DNA of 64,000 nt from Marinactinospora thermotolerans DSM 45154 (GCF_900167435.1 NZ_FUWS01000004.1:248001-312000); one strand, 5' to 3'; positions 1-8,485 are shown, counted from the stretch's first letter. A program made the numbers and translations. The notes: generated by a model not told the origin, from the sequence alone.

Positions 1-781
1 CCGCGACGGCCTCCAGCTCGCCCAGCGCCGCGCGAACGACCTTCTTGGTCGCTCCCAACCACCAGACGATGTCGTCCTCGGTTCCCGGTCCGAAGCTGTA
101 GAGCCAGCGGCGGACGAGTTCCCGGTACCCGGCCTGGGCGCTTCGCGGCGCGGGAACGTCGTCGAGCCAGTGCCTCGTCAGGGTCCAGCGCGGCCGTGGG
201 GCCAGGAACCGGCCCGTGCTGAGTCCGCGCACGATGTCCGCGGTGGCGCCGAGATAGGTGAGGACCCGCGGCGCCGACCACGTCTCGCCCGCCGTTCCCG
301 CGACCTTCACGTCGATCCTCGGCACGGCCCGGCGCACGTCGGCCGCCGTCAACCCCTCCGGAACCTCGGCGAGCAGGGCGAGGACCTCGGCCCTGGCCTC
401 CTCGAGCCAGCCCACCCCGTCCCGGGCGATCCCCGCCCTGACCAGGTCCCCGCTCATGCGGGCGCGCTCGGTCCCGGCGACGCGGGCCGACGCGCTCGGC
501 CACACGGCCGGCAGGAGCTCGCGTTCGAACACGAAGAGGGTGCGCCGCATCGCGAGCTGTTTGACCAGGTGACGGTCCTCATAGAGCGCCCGGTCGATGT
601 CGGCGAGGGTCGGTGAGGTCATGCGCGCCCGACAGGACAGGTAGACCGTGGCCGGCTCGGTCGCGTGCAGCGCGGTCATCGCCCGGGTGACCGCCTCGGG
701 GGAGTCGACACGCGATCGCGGTGCCAGGGCGTGCCGAACGGCCAGCCGGGCGCGCCGTTCGTCGTCGGTCACGTGGTGCAT
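1..781 (-). CDS. Winged-helix DNA-binding protein, AlkZ/YcaQ-like (PF06224 type), 3' end off the window
   Basis: Open from the ATG at 781 to the window edge with no stop, so about 260 residues of a protein usually near 350-400 are visible. Near the N-terminus it reads AVTRAMTALHATEPATVY, the family's 'hall-of-first-match' segment, and later WLYSFGPGTEDDIVWWLGAT, the most recognisable block of the HTH_42/winged-helix DNA-binding family related to AlkZ/YcaQ DNA glycosylases. The QxQ catalytic motif of true glycosylases is not evident (the segment reads ALHAT), so a glycosylase activity should not be assumed. It is divergent from the tetR gene at 897 and shares its operator region at 820-861, so it is probably the regulator's target. 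Family assignment is firm; biochemical role is not. Confidence 0.85.
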   Translation of the reverse strand, partial: MHHVTDDERRARLAVRHALAPRSRVDSPEAVTRAMTALHATEPATVYLSCRARMTSPTLADIDRALYEDRHLVKQLAMRRTLFVFERELLPAVWPSASARVAGTERARMSGDLVRAGIARDGVGWLEEARAEVLALLAEVPEGLTAADVRRAVPRIDVKVAGTAGETWSAPRVLTYLGATADIVRGLSTGRFLAPRPRWTLTRHWLDDVPAPRSAQAGYRELVRRWLYSFGPGTEDDIVWWLGATKKVVRAALGELEAVA

Positions 782-819
782 CGGCCCATCGTTCCACACC
801 GCGCCCCCATATCGAAACC

Positions 820-861
820 GGTACGTTCCGGTACCACAGGGTTCCGGTACGTCCTGGTACC
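820..861. promoter_or_regulatory. Tandem TetR-type operators
   Basis: Two 16-bp inverted repeats, GGTACGTTCCGGTACC at 820-835 and GGTACGTCCTGGTACC at 846-861, share GGTAC/GTACC arms and lie 26 bp centre to centre. They sit between the divergent winged-helix gene and tetR. The arrangement suggests autoregulation by the adjacent TetR protein and co-repression of the divergent gene (inference). Confidence 0.75.
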
Positions 862-896
862 GTTTCGTCGAACGGCGAGATCAGGAGGTGGCGGCC

Positions 897-1559
897 GTGC
901 CGAGGGACGGTGACACCCGCGACTGCGCGCCCCCGGGCGGCGAGCCCGCGCGCCCCGGACGCAGGCTGGACCGCTCCCGCGACGCCGACATTCTCGACGC
1001 GACACTCGCGGTCCTCGTCGATGTCGGCTTCGCCCGGCTGACCATGGACATGGTCGCCGCCCGGGCCAAGGCGGGCAAGGCCACGCTGTACCGGCGCTGG
1101 CCCTCCAAATCGGAGCTGGTCATCGACGCGGTGGCGCACATGAAGCGCGGTCAGGTCGACCTGGGGCGACTGCCCGACACCGGCTCCCTCCGCGACGACC
1201 TGCTCGGGCTGTTCACACCACAGTCGGCCGAGGAGGACGAGCGCAGGCTCAAGGTCATGGCGGGACTGGCCTCGCTGCTCGCCCAGGACCGGGCGCTCGC
1301 CGACGCCGGCGTTGCCGCGATCGTCCAGCCGTGGGTCGAGGCCCACCGCGTTCTCATGCGGCGGGCGGCCGATCGGGGGGAGATCCCCGCCACGGCCGAC
1401 ATCGACACGCTCTCGCAGGTCATCCCCTCGTTGGCTGCCTACCGGGCGCTCGTCCAGCGCAAGCCGTTCGACCGGGACTTCCTCGTCTCGATGGTCGACG
1501 GTGTCGTGCTGCCGGCGCTGCGCAACGCGCCGCCCCTCGCGGCCGGCCACGCGCCCTGA
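897..1559 (+). CDS. TetR/AcrR family transcriptional regulator
   Basis: A 220-residue regulator. The N-terminal HTH is clear: ILDATLAVLVDVGFARLTMD followed by AKAGKATLYRRWPSKSELV, the TetR recognition-helix signature. The C-terminal ligand domain is alpha-helical and resembles the TetR_C_16/C_11 type found in actinomycetes. I chose GTG at 897 because AGGAGG lies eight bases upstream at 883-888; the reading frame is open further upstream but that DNA holds the operators. It is divergent from the winged-helix gene ending at 781 and probably represses both genes through the GGTAC-type repeats. Ligand unknown. Confidence 0.9.
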   Translation: MPRDGDTRDCAPPGGEPARPGRRLDRSRDADILDATLAVLVDVGFARLTMDMVAARAKAGKATLYRRWPSKSELVIDAVAHMKRGQVDLGRLPDTGSLRDDLLGLFTPQSAEEDERRLKVMAGLASLLAQDRALADAGVAAIVQPWVEAHRVLMRRAADRGEIPATADIDTLSQVIPSLAAYRALVQRKPFDRDFLVSMVDGVVLPALRNAPPLAAGHAP

Positions 1560-1986
1560 GAGGCCCGCCTCCCGGCCGAGCCGCGCGTGGGCGTGGACAG
1601 CGACGGCCTTCGGCCACGGCCCACGACCTCTCCTCGCGCGCGACGTGGGGCCGGGTCGGGGATCCGTCCCCGCCCCGGCCGCACCGCGTCCGCCGAGGGA
1701 TCTCCATCCGCCGGGGGAGGGGACGGGAAGACCGTCCGGGAGCGGGCGTCCGCCGGCCGGCCTCCTCGCCTCGGGAGGCACGGGAACCGGGTGGCCTGGA
1801 AGGGGTGGATCGTCACCCGGTGACGCGGCTTCCAGGTGGCGGTGAGCGACCGGCCCCCGGATCTGCCGATCCGCCTGTCGTGCCGGGAGGCCATCGGATT
1901 CCGGCGACCCGGCCGTGCGCGCCCCGCCCGAAGCGGCGTCCAGGCCGACGCTCCGCCGTCGTCACGGTGGAAACCATCTGCGGGAA
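1560..1986. other. Intergenic region, no gene seen
   Basis: About 430 bases between two same-strand tetR genes. All frames give Arg/Pro/Gly-rich translations without recognisable motifs. The start is G/C-rich; base composition falls only near the following promoter. Confidence 0.5.
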
Positions 1987-2009
1987 AAACGGAGCGAAGC
2001 ACTCCGTTT
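1987..2009. promoter_or_regulatory. TetR-type operator upstream of the second tetR
   Basis: Inverted repeat with arms AAACGGAG (1987-1994) and CTCCGTTT (2002-2009) around a 7-base spacer, 17 bases before the ATG at 2027. ACGGAG...CTCCGT sites are common autoregulatory operators of actinomycete AcrR-type repressors. Confidence 0.7.
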
Positions 2010-2026
2010 GGCACTAGGATCGCGCC

Positions 2027-2701
2027 ATGACCGAGCGCACCCGGACAGCCCCACGTCAGGCCGAGGCCGAACGCAACGACCGGGCCCTGCTGGAGGCCGC
2101 CAGACGCGCGCTCGCGCTGGACGGCGCCCACGCCTCGGTGGCCGCGATCGCCTCCCGGGCCGGCGTGGGCATCGGCAGCCTCTACCGCAGGTACCGCACC
2201 AAGGAGGAGCTGTTCCAGCGGCTGTGCGTCCTGGCCCTGGACCACTGGATCGACGCGGCCGAGCAGGGACTGGCCCACGAGGATCCCTGGGCGGGGATCG
2301 TCCACCACGTCAGCGCCTGCGTGGACTTCGGTCCGGGAACGATGGCGCCGATCGCGGGCACCATCGAGGTCACCGAGGAGATGGCGGCCAGGGCGGACCG
2401 CTGCGACGAGGTCACGCGGGCGCTGGTCTCCCGCGCCCACGCCGCAGGGGTCCTGCGGCCCGATGTCACCGCCACCGACCTGTATCTACTAGTGGAACAG
2501 CTCGGCAGATCCCCCCTGCCCTGGCAGATCGCCGACCAGGGACGCGACGAGCTGCTCGGCGCCGCCACCGAGGCCAGGGCCCGCGTCGTCGCCATCGCCC
2601 TTGAGGGGCTGCGGGCGGGGACGGTCACCCCGTTGCCCGGGCGTCCGCCCGATGCCGGGTTGCTCCGTGACCGTTGGGAGCCGCTTCCCGCCGCCGGGTG
2701 A
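2027..2701 (+). CDS. TetR/AcrR family transcriptional regulator
   Basis: A 224-residue protein with a TetR HTH near residues 20-65 (LLEAARRALALDGAHASVAA, then GVGIGSLYRRYRTKEELF). The C-terminal domain has the pattern of TetR proteins with a SbtR-like ligand domain (DLYLLVEQLGRSPLP). A strong inverted repeat lies directly upstream, consistent with autorepression. The convergently unrelated gene downstream on the same strand encodes a DinB protein 57 bases away, which may be cotranscribed; the target is otherwise unclear. Confidence 0.9.
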   Translation: MTERTRTAPRQAEAERNDRALLEAARRALALDGAHASVAAIASRAGVGIGSLYRRYRTKEELFQRLCVLALDHWIDAAEQGLAHEDPWAGIVHHVSACVDFGPGTMAPIAGTIEVTEEMAARADRCDEVTRALVSRAHAAGVLRPDVTATDLYLLVEQLGRSPLPWQIADQGRDELLGAATEARARVVAIALEGLRAGTVTPLPGRPPDAGLLRDRWEPLPAAG

Positions 2702-2758
2702 GCGTGGGGACGCGAAAACCGTTTCCCGCGGGGAGGCGGGGCGCGTTAGGGTGCGTCC

Positions 2759-3298
2759 ATGGCGTCCCCTCCCCGCGATCCGCTCGCGCACCTGGACGAC
2801 TCCGAACGACGGGTCTTCCACGTGGCCACCAACTCCGAACGTGAAACCCTCGAAGCCTTCCTCGACTTCTACCGGGGCGCGATCATCCGCAAGGTCGTCG
2901 GGGTGAGCGAGGCCGACGCCCGTCGACGTCCGTTGCCCTCGGCCACGAGCCTGGCGGGCCTGCTCGCCCACCTCTGCCTGGTCGAACGGAACTGGTTCCA
3001 GCGCGTCCTCCCGAACCGGACCGCCGAGGAGGCCGGTATCGACCTGGACGGCGCGGACACGGTCTGGGAGGTGCCCGAGTCCACCACCGTCGCCGAACTG
3101 GTGGCGGAGTACGAACAGACGTGCGCGCAGTCGCGGGCCATCTCCGTCGGTTACGCCCTGGACGACATCGGGACACACGAGCTCCTCGGCCCGGCCTCCC
3201 TGCGCTGGATCCTGATCCACATGATCGGAGAGACCGCGCGTCACGCGGGGCACGCCGACATCCTCCGGGAGAAGATCGACGGCGCGACGGGGATCTGA
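2759..3298 (+). CDS. DinB superfamily / DUF664 protein
   Basis: A 179-residue four-helix-bundle protein of the DinB/DUF664 family, many of whose actinomycete members are thiol (mycothiol)-dependent transferases or detoxifying enzymes. Likely metal ligands are visible: His71 in LLAHLCLVERNWF (with Glu76), then His154, His162 and His165 in HMIGETARHAGHADILRE, the family's characteristic C-terminal motif. Length is normal. ATG at 2759 follows a G-rich stretch without a clear Shine-Dalgarno. Substrate cannot be told from sequence. Confidence 0.85.
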   Translation: MASPPRDPLAHLDDSERRVFHVATNSERETLEAFLDFYRGAIIRKVVGVSEADARRRPLPSATSLAGLLAHLCLVERNWFQRVLPNRTAEEAGIDLDGADTVWEVPESTTVAELVAEYEQTCAQSRAISVGYALDDIGTHELLGPASLRWILIHMIGETARHAGHADILREKIDGATGI

Positions 3299-3766
3299 GA
3301 GGTAGCCGGGACGCCCACGCGCCCGTTCGCCTCCGCCCCCTTCCCGCCCGGTTGGAGGCGGTCCGGGCGCGCCGGGTCTCCTCTCCGAGGGGGCAGACAC
3401 GCACCGGGCCGATCCGCACCACGGCCCGTCCGGAACCGGCCGATGCGGGTCCGCCCCCGAGGTGGACGCTTGAACGGGCGGATCGCCCGCCTCGGACTCC
3501 GCGCGACGTCACCTTCCGACAGGTCCGACGGTGCTCGTCGCGGCCCTCACGGACGAACGGATCCCGCCCGCTTCGCCGAGGGACGAAGACGCCGCCGCGG
3601 ACGTCGCGCCCGCGCTGGGGGTGCCGTCGCCGAGCCCCCGCCGCCGGTCGCGCCGGACGCCTCCCACGATGGGGCCGCTGTCGCCCGGGCCGCGCGACCG
3701 CTCGATGACTGTTCGCGCAGGCAGGCCGAGTTGGTCGCCGAGGTGCGATCCGGATACCGTGCCGCC
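3299..3766. other. Intergenic region, no gene seen
   Basis: About 470 bases between the dinB-like gene and marR. The frame of marR stays open upstream through much of it, but that translation is Arg/Pro-rich and lacks family similarity, so I treat it as non-coding. Confidence 0.45.
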
Positions 3767-4258
3767 ATGGCGACCGAAGGTCTGACGGATCTCGAACAGG
3801 AAGCGTGGCGAGGGTTCCTGGTGACCCACGACCGCCTCTGGCGCGCGCTGGCGGCGGGGCTGGCCCCGCTGAACGTGAGCATGGCCGAGTACAGCGTGTT
3901 GAGCCTGCTCCACGAGGCCGGACCGGACGGCATGCGCATGTCCACCCTCGCTCAGCGCCACCTGATGTCCAGCGGCGGATTCACCCGCCTCGCCGATCGC
4001 CTTGAGAACCGCGGGCTGATCGAACGCCGGCGGTCGGCCGTCGACGGCCGCGGCTTCGACGTGACCCTGACCGAGGACGGACGGGCGCTGATACGCCGGG
4101 CACGGCGTCAGCACCACAGTGACCTGCGCGAGCTCTTCTTCAGCCGGCTCGACGACGACCATCTCCGTGGTCTCGCCGAGGTCTGGGCCCTTCTCGACCC
4201 CGACAGCGACGCCGACACCGAGGCGGCGCGCGGGAACGGAGCGGCGGTCTCCTCCTAG
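3767..4258 (+). CDS. MarR family transcriptional regulator
   Basis: A 163-residue winged-helix regulator. After an N-terminal dimerisation helix comes the DNA-binding domain (MAEYSVLSLLHEAGPDGMRM, then TLAQRHLMSSGGFTRLADRL) and the wing with the family's D-x-R-G signature (RRRSAVDGRGFDVTLTEDG). The start at 3767 gives the usual MarR length; upstream in-frame sequence is not conserved. It converges on the cupin gene (stop at 4320), leaving about 60 bases between stops. No operator was identified directly upstream, and the target is unknown. Confidence 0.9.
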   Translation: MATEGLTDLEQEAWRGFLVTHDRLWRALAAGLAPLNVSMAEYSVLSLLHEAGPDGMRMSTLAQRHLMSSGGFTRLADRLENRGLIERRRSAVDGRGFDVTLTEDGRALIRRARRQHHSDLRELFFSRLDDDHLRGLAEVWALLDPDSDADTEAARGNGAAVSS

Positions 4259-4319
4259 CGCGCCGCTCCGTTCCCTTCGCCGGCCGCCCCGGAGCCGCCC
4301 GGGTCGGGGGAGAGGAGGA

Positions 4320-4823
4320 TCAGGCGCCGTTGACCGGGGCCCGGTCCAGCACGTGCACGCCGATGGCCGCAAGGCGGTCGAGGTGCTCGAAGTCCTCACG
4401 CGCCTCGGCCGCACCGACCTCCAGGAAGTAGCTCTGGCTCTGACCCGGGCTCCACAGGAGGGTGACGTCCCCGACGTCATCGAGGCTCTGGAAGGTGTGG
4501 GCGACGTTGCGCGGCCCGTAGACGACCGCTCCCGGCCCGACGTCGTGGGTGGTCGCGGTCGCCAGGGACTCGCCTCCGATCCAGAAGCGGAACCTTCCGC
4601 CGTTGATGATCCAGATCTCGTCCTCCTGGGTGTGCAGGTGGAAGGGGGGTGCGTCCTCGGGCCGTATCGCCCGCTGGCGGGTCATGAAGTACCTGCCTCC
4701 CGTCATCTCCGCCCGGAGGATCACCTCAAGGTCGGTGGTGTAGTAGGCGTGGTGCTCCACCTTCTCGGGCGGTGACACGACGGGGATTCCGAAAGGGGTC
4801 TCAGCGCCGTCCTTGACGTCCAC
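4320..4823 (-). CDS. Cupin-domain protein
   Basis: A 167-residue single-cupin protein. Motif 1 is PFHLHTQEDEIWIINGG with the His-x-His-x4-Glu metal-binding pattern, and motif 2 is GPGAVVYGPRNVAHTF with the second His; together they give a normal 3-His/1-Glu metal site. Possible dioxygenase or isomerase, or a binding protein. I prefer GTG at 4823 because GAGGAG lies about 8 bases upstream; GTG at 4832 would sit too close to it. A perfect palindrome covers the promoter 27 bases upstream of the chosen start, so expression is probably controlled by a dimeric repressor not encoded next door. Confidence 0.8.
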   Translation of the reverse strand: MDVKDGAETPFGIPVVSPPEKVEHHAYYTTDLEVILRAEMTGGRYFMTRQRAIRPEDAPPFHLHTQEDEIWIINGGRFRFWIGGESLATATTHDVGPGAVVYGPRNVAHTFQSLDDVGDVTLLWSPGQSQSYFLEVGAAEAREDFEHLDRLAAIGVHVLDRAPVNGA

Positions 4824-4849
4824 AGGGCTCACTCCTCGACCGTTCCACA

Positions 4850-4875
4850 AATATTTGTCTGCGCAGACAAATATT
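4850..4875. promoter_or_regulatory. Perfect 26-bp palindromic operator
   Basis: The left half AATATTTGTCTGC (4850-4862) is exactly reverse-complemented in 4863-4875. It is A/T-rich in an otherwise G/C-rich setting and overlaps the 5' region of the cupin gene. Size and symmetry are typical of a TetR- or GntR-family site. Function is inferred from position. Confidence 0.75.
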
Positions 4876-5147
4876 ATTTCCGGGTGGGTCCTCCCGCAAG
4901 GCCCGCCCGGCCTTCGCGATCGTCGGCGCGGCGGGGAGGGAGCATGGGGGAAGACGAATCGGGGTGAGCGAGGTGGCGCCCCGCCCTCGCCTCATGTTGA
5001 GGAGACGCTCGGTCACCGCCACCGCGTCCCGCCTCGTGGAGGGGGAGCCGCGCTCCGGCCCCCCAGGCGGCACGGGGGCCGAGACCTCGGGCCACGGGCC
5101 TCCCCACGGCGCAGGCCCGGGTCTCGACCAGACGCGCCCGATCCGCC

Positions 5148-5747
5148 TTACCCGGCGGCGCGGCGGAACCGGTACCACTTCGGCGAGGTCCGGTTCATCG
5201 GCCACCCCAGGCCGGCGGTGTCCGCGTCCTCGACCTCGAGAAGCTCCCACCCCGGGAACGCGGCCTCGACCTCCGCCCGCGCGACGCCCTCGACGAGCCG
5301 CTGATACCGCGAGGGGCCGAAGGCGAGCAGCAGCAGGGTGGCCCCCGGCGTGGCGAGCGCCGTCACACCCCGTCCCTCCGCGGCCCGCTGCCCCGTGTCG
5401 AGGCCCTGGAAGCAGCCGATGTCGAGGAAGAGGTCGAAGGTGCCCAGCCCGGCCGGATCGAGGTCGGTCACGTCGCCCACGACGTAGGTGATCCCCGCCG
5501 GTCCTTTACGCCGGGCGGCCTCGATCGCCTCCGGCACGATGTCGACGCCCACCGCCTCCCACCCGCGCCGGGCCAGCTCGGGGGTGAACTGCCCGCGTCC
5601 GCACCCCACGTCCAACGCCCGTCCGGGGCCGTTCGGCCGCCCGGCCGCCTCACGGTCGAGCAGGACGCCGAGCTGTGCCCCGCCCGCGGCCCCGTAGCGC
5701 TCCCACGGAGTGAAACCGAGACGGTACATCCACCTGTATTTCGTCAT
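5148..5747 (-). CDS. Class I SAM-dependent methyltransferase
   Basis: A 199-residue methyltransferase. Motif I is ALDVGCGRGQFTPELARRG, followed by the acidic end of strand 2 (VGVDIVPEAIEAARR), motif II (ITYVVGDVTDL) and motif III (DLFLDIGCFQGLD). The closing WYRFRR block resembles small actinomycete Methyltransf_11/25 proteins. ATG at 5747 starts the conserved TKYRWMYRLG segment; GAGG lies just before it. It stands alone, transcribed toward the cupin gene. Substrate unknown. Confidence 0.88.
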   Translation of the reverse strand: MTKYRWMYRLGFTPWERYGAAGGAQLGVLLDREAAGRPNGPGRALDVGCGRGQFTPELARRGWEAVGVDIVPEAIEAARRKGPAGITYVVGDVTDLDPAGLGTFDLFLDIGCFQGLDTGQRAAEGRGVTALATPGATLLLLAFGPSRYQRLVEGVARAEVEAAFPGWELLEVEDADTAGLGWPMNRTSPKWYRFRRAAG

Positions 5748-6009
5748 GGCCTCAACGTAGATCCGCCTCTCGGGACCCTCCTTTCGACCCCTGCCATCCG
5801 GCACCGGAGCGGTCCTCGGCGGGTCCGGGAGGCGGCGATGCGCCGTCGAAGAGGGGACGGCGCCGGACCGAAGGGCGCCGGGGCCGGCCCCGGCGAGATG
5901 ACCGATGGCGCGTGCTCGCTCGATGCTCGGTCCTTCGGGGGGAGCGGCAAGCGCATGATCTCCGGTGGAACAGCGCCGGTGTCACCACCGGTGTCGGTGC
6001 TGGTGGGGT

Positions 6010-6240
6010 CGGGTAGCGGCGCCAGTGACGTGAGCGGGGCGCGGCTCTGTTCGGCGCGGACGCGCTCGCCCAGGCCGACTCCGCCCATGGCCATCGTCGC
6101 GACGTGAGCGCCGGCCGATGTGCCAACGGCGGACCGAGCAGACCGAGAGGGGAAGTCCCGCGTGCTCGCTCAGGCGGCGAGTACACCGTCTCCCAGGCGA
6201 TGTCGGCCCAGCCGCCTCCGCCGAGGAACAGTCCGGTGTT
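6010..6240 (-). pseudogene. Decayed alpha/beta-hydrolase fragment
   Basis: No open gene remains, but pieces of an Abhydrolase_3-type esterase can be read in different frames on this strand: GLFLGGGGWADI (compare the HGGGW oxyanion motif), then RRLSEHAGLPLSVCSV, then VGTSAGAHVATMAMGGVG, which carries a GxSxG nucleophile elbow. The order is correct but the frames differ and the spacing is too short, so the gene has suffered frameshifts and deletions. Boundaries are approximate. The reconstruction is by eye. Confidence 0.45.
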
Positions 6241-6315
6241 CGAGTCCGGCCCCTTGCGCGGGTGGGGTGGTGGTGGTCGAGGGCGGGCGCTCCCCAGGTG
6301 CCGACCGTTGGGGGT

Positions 6316-7242
6316 CTAGGGGGCTGTTTCGGTCCCGGGGTCGAAGGGGACGCCGGTGAGCTGTTCGTTCGCCGTCCACAGCCGCCTGGCCGCATCGATG
6401 TCGTTTGCCCCTGTGGGGAGCTTGGCGGGTTTGGGGGTGTCGGAGGTCTGGTCGCGGCCGGCCGGGCCGATGAACTGTCCGGAGCTGACGTGCCTACTGG
6501 TCGCTGCGTACAGGGAGGGCCAGGCGGCACCGTCGGCCGATCCCATGAACAGGCGCGCGGCGACCGGCGTGACGATGCGGGAGAGCATCCCGGTGCCGTG
6601 CTGCTGGAGTCCGGTCATCGCCGAACCCGGGTGGACGACGAGTGCTGCGAGGCGGCTGAGTGCGGTCCGGCGGGCGAGTTCGAGGGTGTAGACGATGTTG
6701 GCGCGCTTGGACTTCGCGTAGGCGCCCATGGCTCGGTAGCTCTTCTCGCTCATCAGGTCGTCGAGTCTGCCCATCGGCCATCGTGCGGCGATGGCGCTGA
6801 CGGTGACCACGCGTGGTGTGGGGGAGCGGCGTACGGCGGGCCAGACCTGGGCGTCGAAGGCGAAGTGGCCGAGGTGGTTGGTGCCGACCGTCATCTCGAA
6901 ACCGTCGCGTGTCAGCTGCCGCTCGGGCAGGTTCATCACGCCGGCGTTGTTGAACAGCAGGTCGATCGTCTCGGTCTCGGCGATTCGCGTGGCGGCGTCG
7001 CGGATGGAGGAGAGGTCGGCGAGGTCGAGTACCAGTGTGCCGGTCCGGACCCCGGATGCGACGGCGCGCACGGTCTCGGCGGCCTGATCCAGTCTGGTCT
7101 GGCCGCGTCCCGCCAGGATGACGCGGGCGCCGTGCCGGGCCAGGACGCGCGCGGTCTCCAGTCCGATCCCGCTGCTCCCGCCGGTGATCAGCGCGGTGCG
7201 GCCGCTCTGGTCGGGGATGTCGTCAGGCGTCCAGTGGTTCAT
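6316..7242 (-). CDS. SDR family oxidoreductase
   Basis: A 308-residue short-chain dehydrogenase/reductase resembling retinol-dehydrogenase-like/protochlorophyllide-reductase-like bacterial SDRs. Cofactor loop TALITGGSSGIG, NNAGVM in the middle, a Ser in VVTVSAIAARWP and the catalytic YAKSK (Tyr-x3-Lys) are present, so it is probably active. ATG at 7242 is preceded by GGAGAGG. The next gene upstream on the same strand is a broken SnoaL-like gene, and beyond it lies a divergent tetR with paired operators, so the two may once have formed a TetR-controlled operon. Confidence 0.9.
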   Translation of the reverse strand: MNHWTPDDIPDQSGRTALITGGSSGIGLETARVLARHGARVILAGRGQTRLDQAAETVRAVASGVRTGTLVLDLADLSSIRDAATRIAETETIDLLFNNAGVMNLPERQLTRDGFEMTVGTNHLGHFAFDAQVWPAVRRSPTPRVVTVSAIAARWPMGRLDDLMSEKSYRAMGAYAKSKRANIVYTLELARRTALSRLAALVVHPGSAMTGLQQHGTGMLSRIVTPVAARLFMGSADGAAWPSLYAATSRHVSSGQFIGPAGRDQTSDTPKPAKLPTGANDIDAARRLWTANEQLTGVPFDPGTETAP

Positions 7243-7254
7243 CTCTGTGCCTCT

Positions 7255-7625
7255 CCGTCGGTTCGTTGTGTGCTGTGCGCGCGTCATCCAGCGCTCGGAA
7301 GGGTCGTGAGTCGAGCTGGAGAAGCAGTCCGAGGATGCCCTCGGCGAAGGCGCCTTCGCCGATCCCGTGGTTCTTGACGCGGTACACGGCGGTGCCCGGC
7401 TATGGGGCGTGCGGGGGCGGCGCCCACGAAGGCGCCGGCGGCGTGGGCCGCCATGACGTTCTTGTAGGCGTCGACGCCGTGGTGCTCGCCCGGGCTGCCG
7501 CAGCCTCAGATCATGTCGCCGGCCCAGAGCTCGTCGATCGTGTCGAGGTCGCCTCCGTTGACGACTTCGTCGACGAGGCGACTGACGACCGCGATGTCCG
7601 CTTCGGCGCTTGCGGCGGGGCCCAT
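7255..7625 (-). pseudogene. Broken SnoaL-like (ester cyclase/NTF2-fold) gene
   Basis: From ATG at 7625 the frame reads an ordinary SnoaL-like start (IAVVSRLVDEVVNGGDLDTI, DELWAGDMI) and then hits TGA at 7506-7508. The same frame continues with GEHHGVDAYKNVMAAHAAGA. After about 7400 the similarity moves to another frame (AVYRVKNHGIGEGAFAEGIL, GLLLQLDS) with the central strands missing. An internal stop, a frameshift and a deletion make it non-functional. Its orientation and position suggest it was the first gene of the SDR operon. Confidence 0.7.
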
Positions 7626-7762
7626 GGTGTTCTCGCTTTCAGGGGTGCTGTGGCAGCCCCCTTACGTCAGGAGAAAGCTACGTACATCGGCGCGTGAAGC
7701 GGCCCGGACGGTGACCGGCCACCTGGCCCAGGAGGTCTTCTGTGGCGCACCTTCAACATAAG

Positions 7763-7797
7763 AGACCGATGGTCTGATGTCAAAAGACCGGCAGTCT
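7763..7797. promoter_or_regulatory. Paired TetR operators
   Basis: AGACCGATGGTCT (7763-7775) is a perfect AGACC/GGTCT inverted repeat, and AGACCGGCAGTCT (7785-7797) repeats the AGAC...GTCT arms 22 bp further on. They lie 14 bases before the tetR start at 7811 and upstream of the divergent SnoaL/SDR genes. Confidence 0.75.
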
Positions 7798-7810
7798 GTA
7801 ATATGGGGGC

Positions 7811-8485
7811 ATGACGAACTTCCAGCGGGCCCGCAGTGAGGAGCAGCGCGAGATCCGGCGCCAGGCGGTACTGGACACCACCGCGACCATGCTCGAGGAG
7901 ATGCCCGCCGGCGCCGTCAGCCTCAATGAACTGAGCCGCCGGGTCGGGCTGGCGAAGTCCAACGTGCTGCGCTACTTCGAATCCCGCGAAGCGATCCTGC
8001 TGGAGCTGCTGGACCGCGCCTGGCGGCAGTGGATCGCCGACCTGCCCGCCCTCCTCGACGCCGGCATCGATCAGGCGGCGTCCGTGGAGCGGCGCACGGA
8101 GCAGTTCGCCGCCGCCGTCGCCCGCTCCCTCGCCGAGCGCCGGATTCTGTGCGACCTGCTGAGCTCTCAGGCGGGCGTGCTGGAGCACAACGTCTCCGCC
8201 GAGGTAGCCGCCCGCTACAAGCGCGCGGCCGTGGCCAACGTCGCCGCCACCGCCACGCTGGCCGGCCGCTACCTGCCCGAACTGGGCGAGGACGCCCCGC
8301 AGCTCACCGCAGCCATGATCATGGCCATCGGTGCCGTATGGACGCACGCCCACCCCTCCGAGGCGATGCTCGCCGCCTACCAGGCCGACCCGTCACTCAC
8401 CGCGTTCAAGCCGGACTTCGTCACCGCCCTGCACGACATGCTGGCCACCCTCACCGCGGGCACCATCGCCCGCTCCTCCTGTTGA
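7811..8485 (+). CDS. TetR/AcrR family transcriptional regulator
   Basis: A 224-residue regulator with the HTH near residues 17-62 (VLDTTATMLEEMPAGAVSLN, RVGLAKSNVLRYFESREAIL). The SNVLRYF recognition helix is typical of a TetR subgroup found beside SDR reductases. The C-terminal domain follows the TetR_C_17-like layout. It is divergent from the SnoaL remnant and SDR gene, and the AGAC...GTCT repeats in between are its probable binding sites. Confidence 0.92.
   Translation: MTNFQRARSEEQREIRRQAVLDTTATMLEEMPAGAVSLNELSRRVGLAKSNVLRYFESREAILLELLDRAWRQWIADLPALLDAGIDQAASVERRTEQFAAAVARSLAERRILCDLLSSQAGVLEHNVSAEVAARYKRAAVANVAATATLAGRYLPELGEDAPQLTAAMIMAIGAVWTHAHPSEAMLAAYQADPSLTAFKPDFVTALHDMLATLTAGTIARSSC

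Noticed and set aside
1439-2440. Long leftward open frame opposite the two tetR genes
   Set aside because: Arg/Gly/Pro-rich translation caused by the complementary codon bias of the real genes; no motif.
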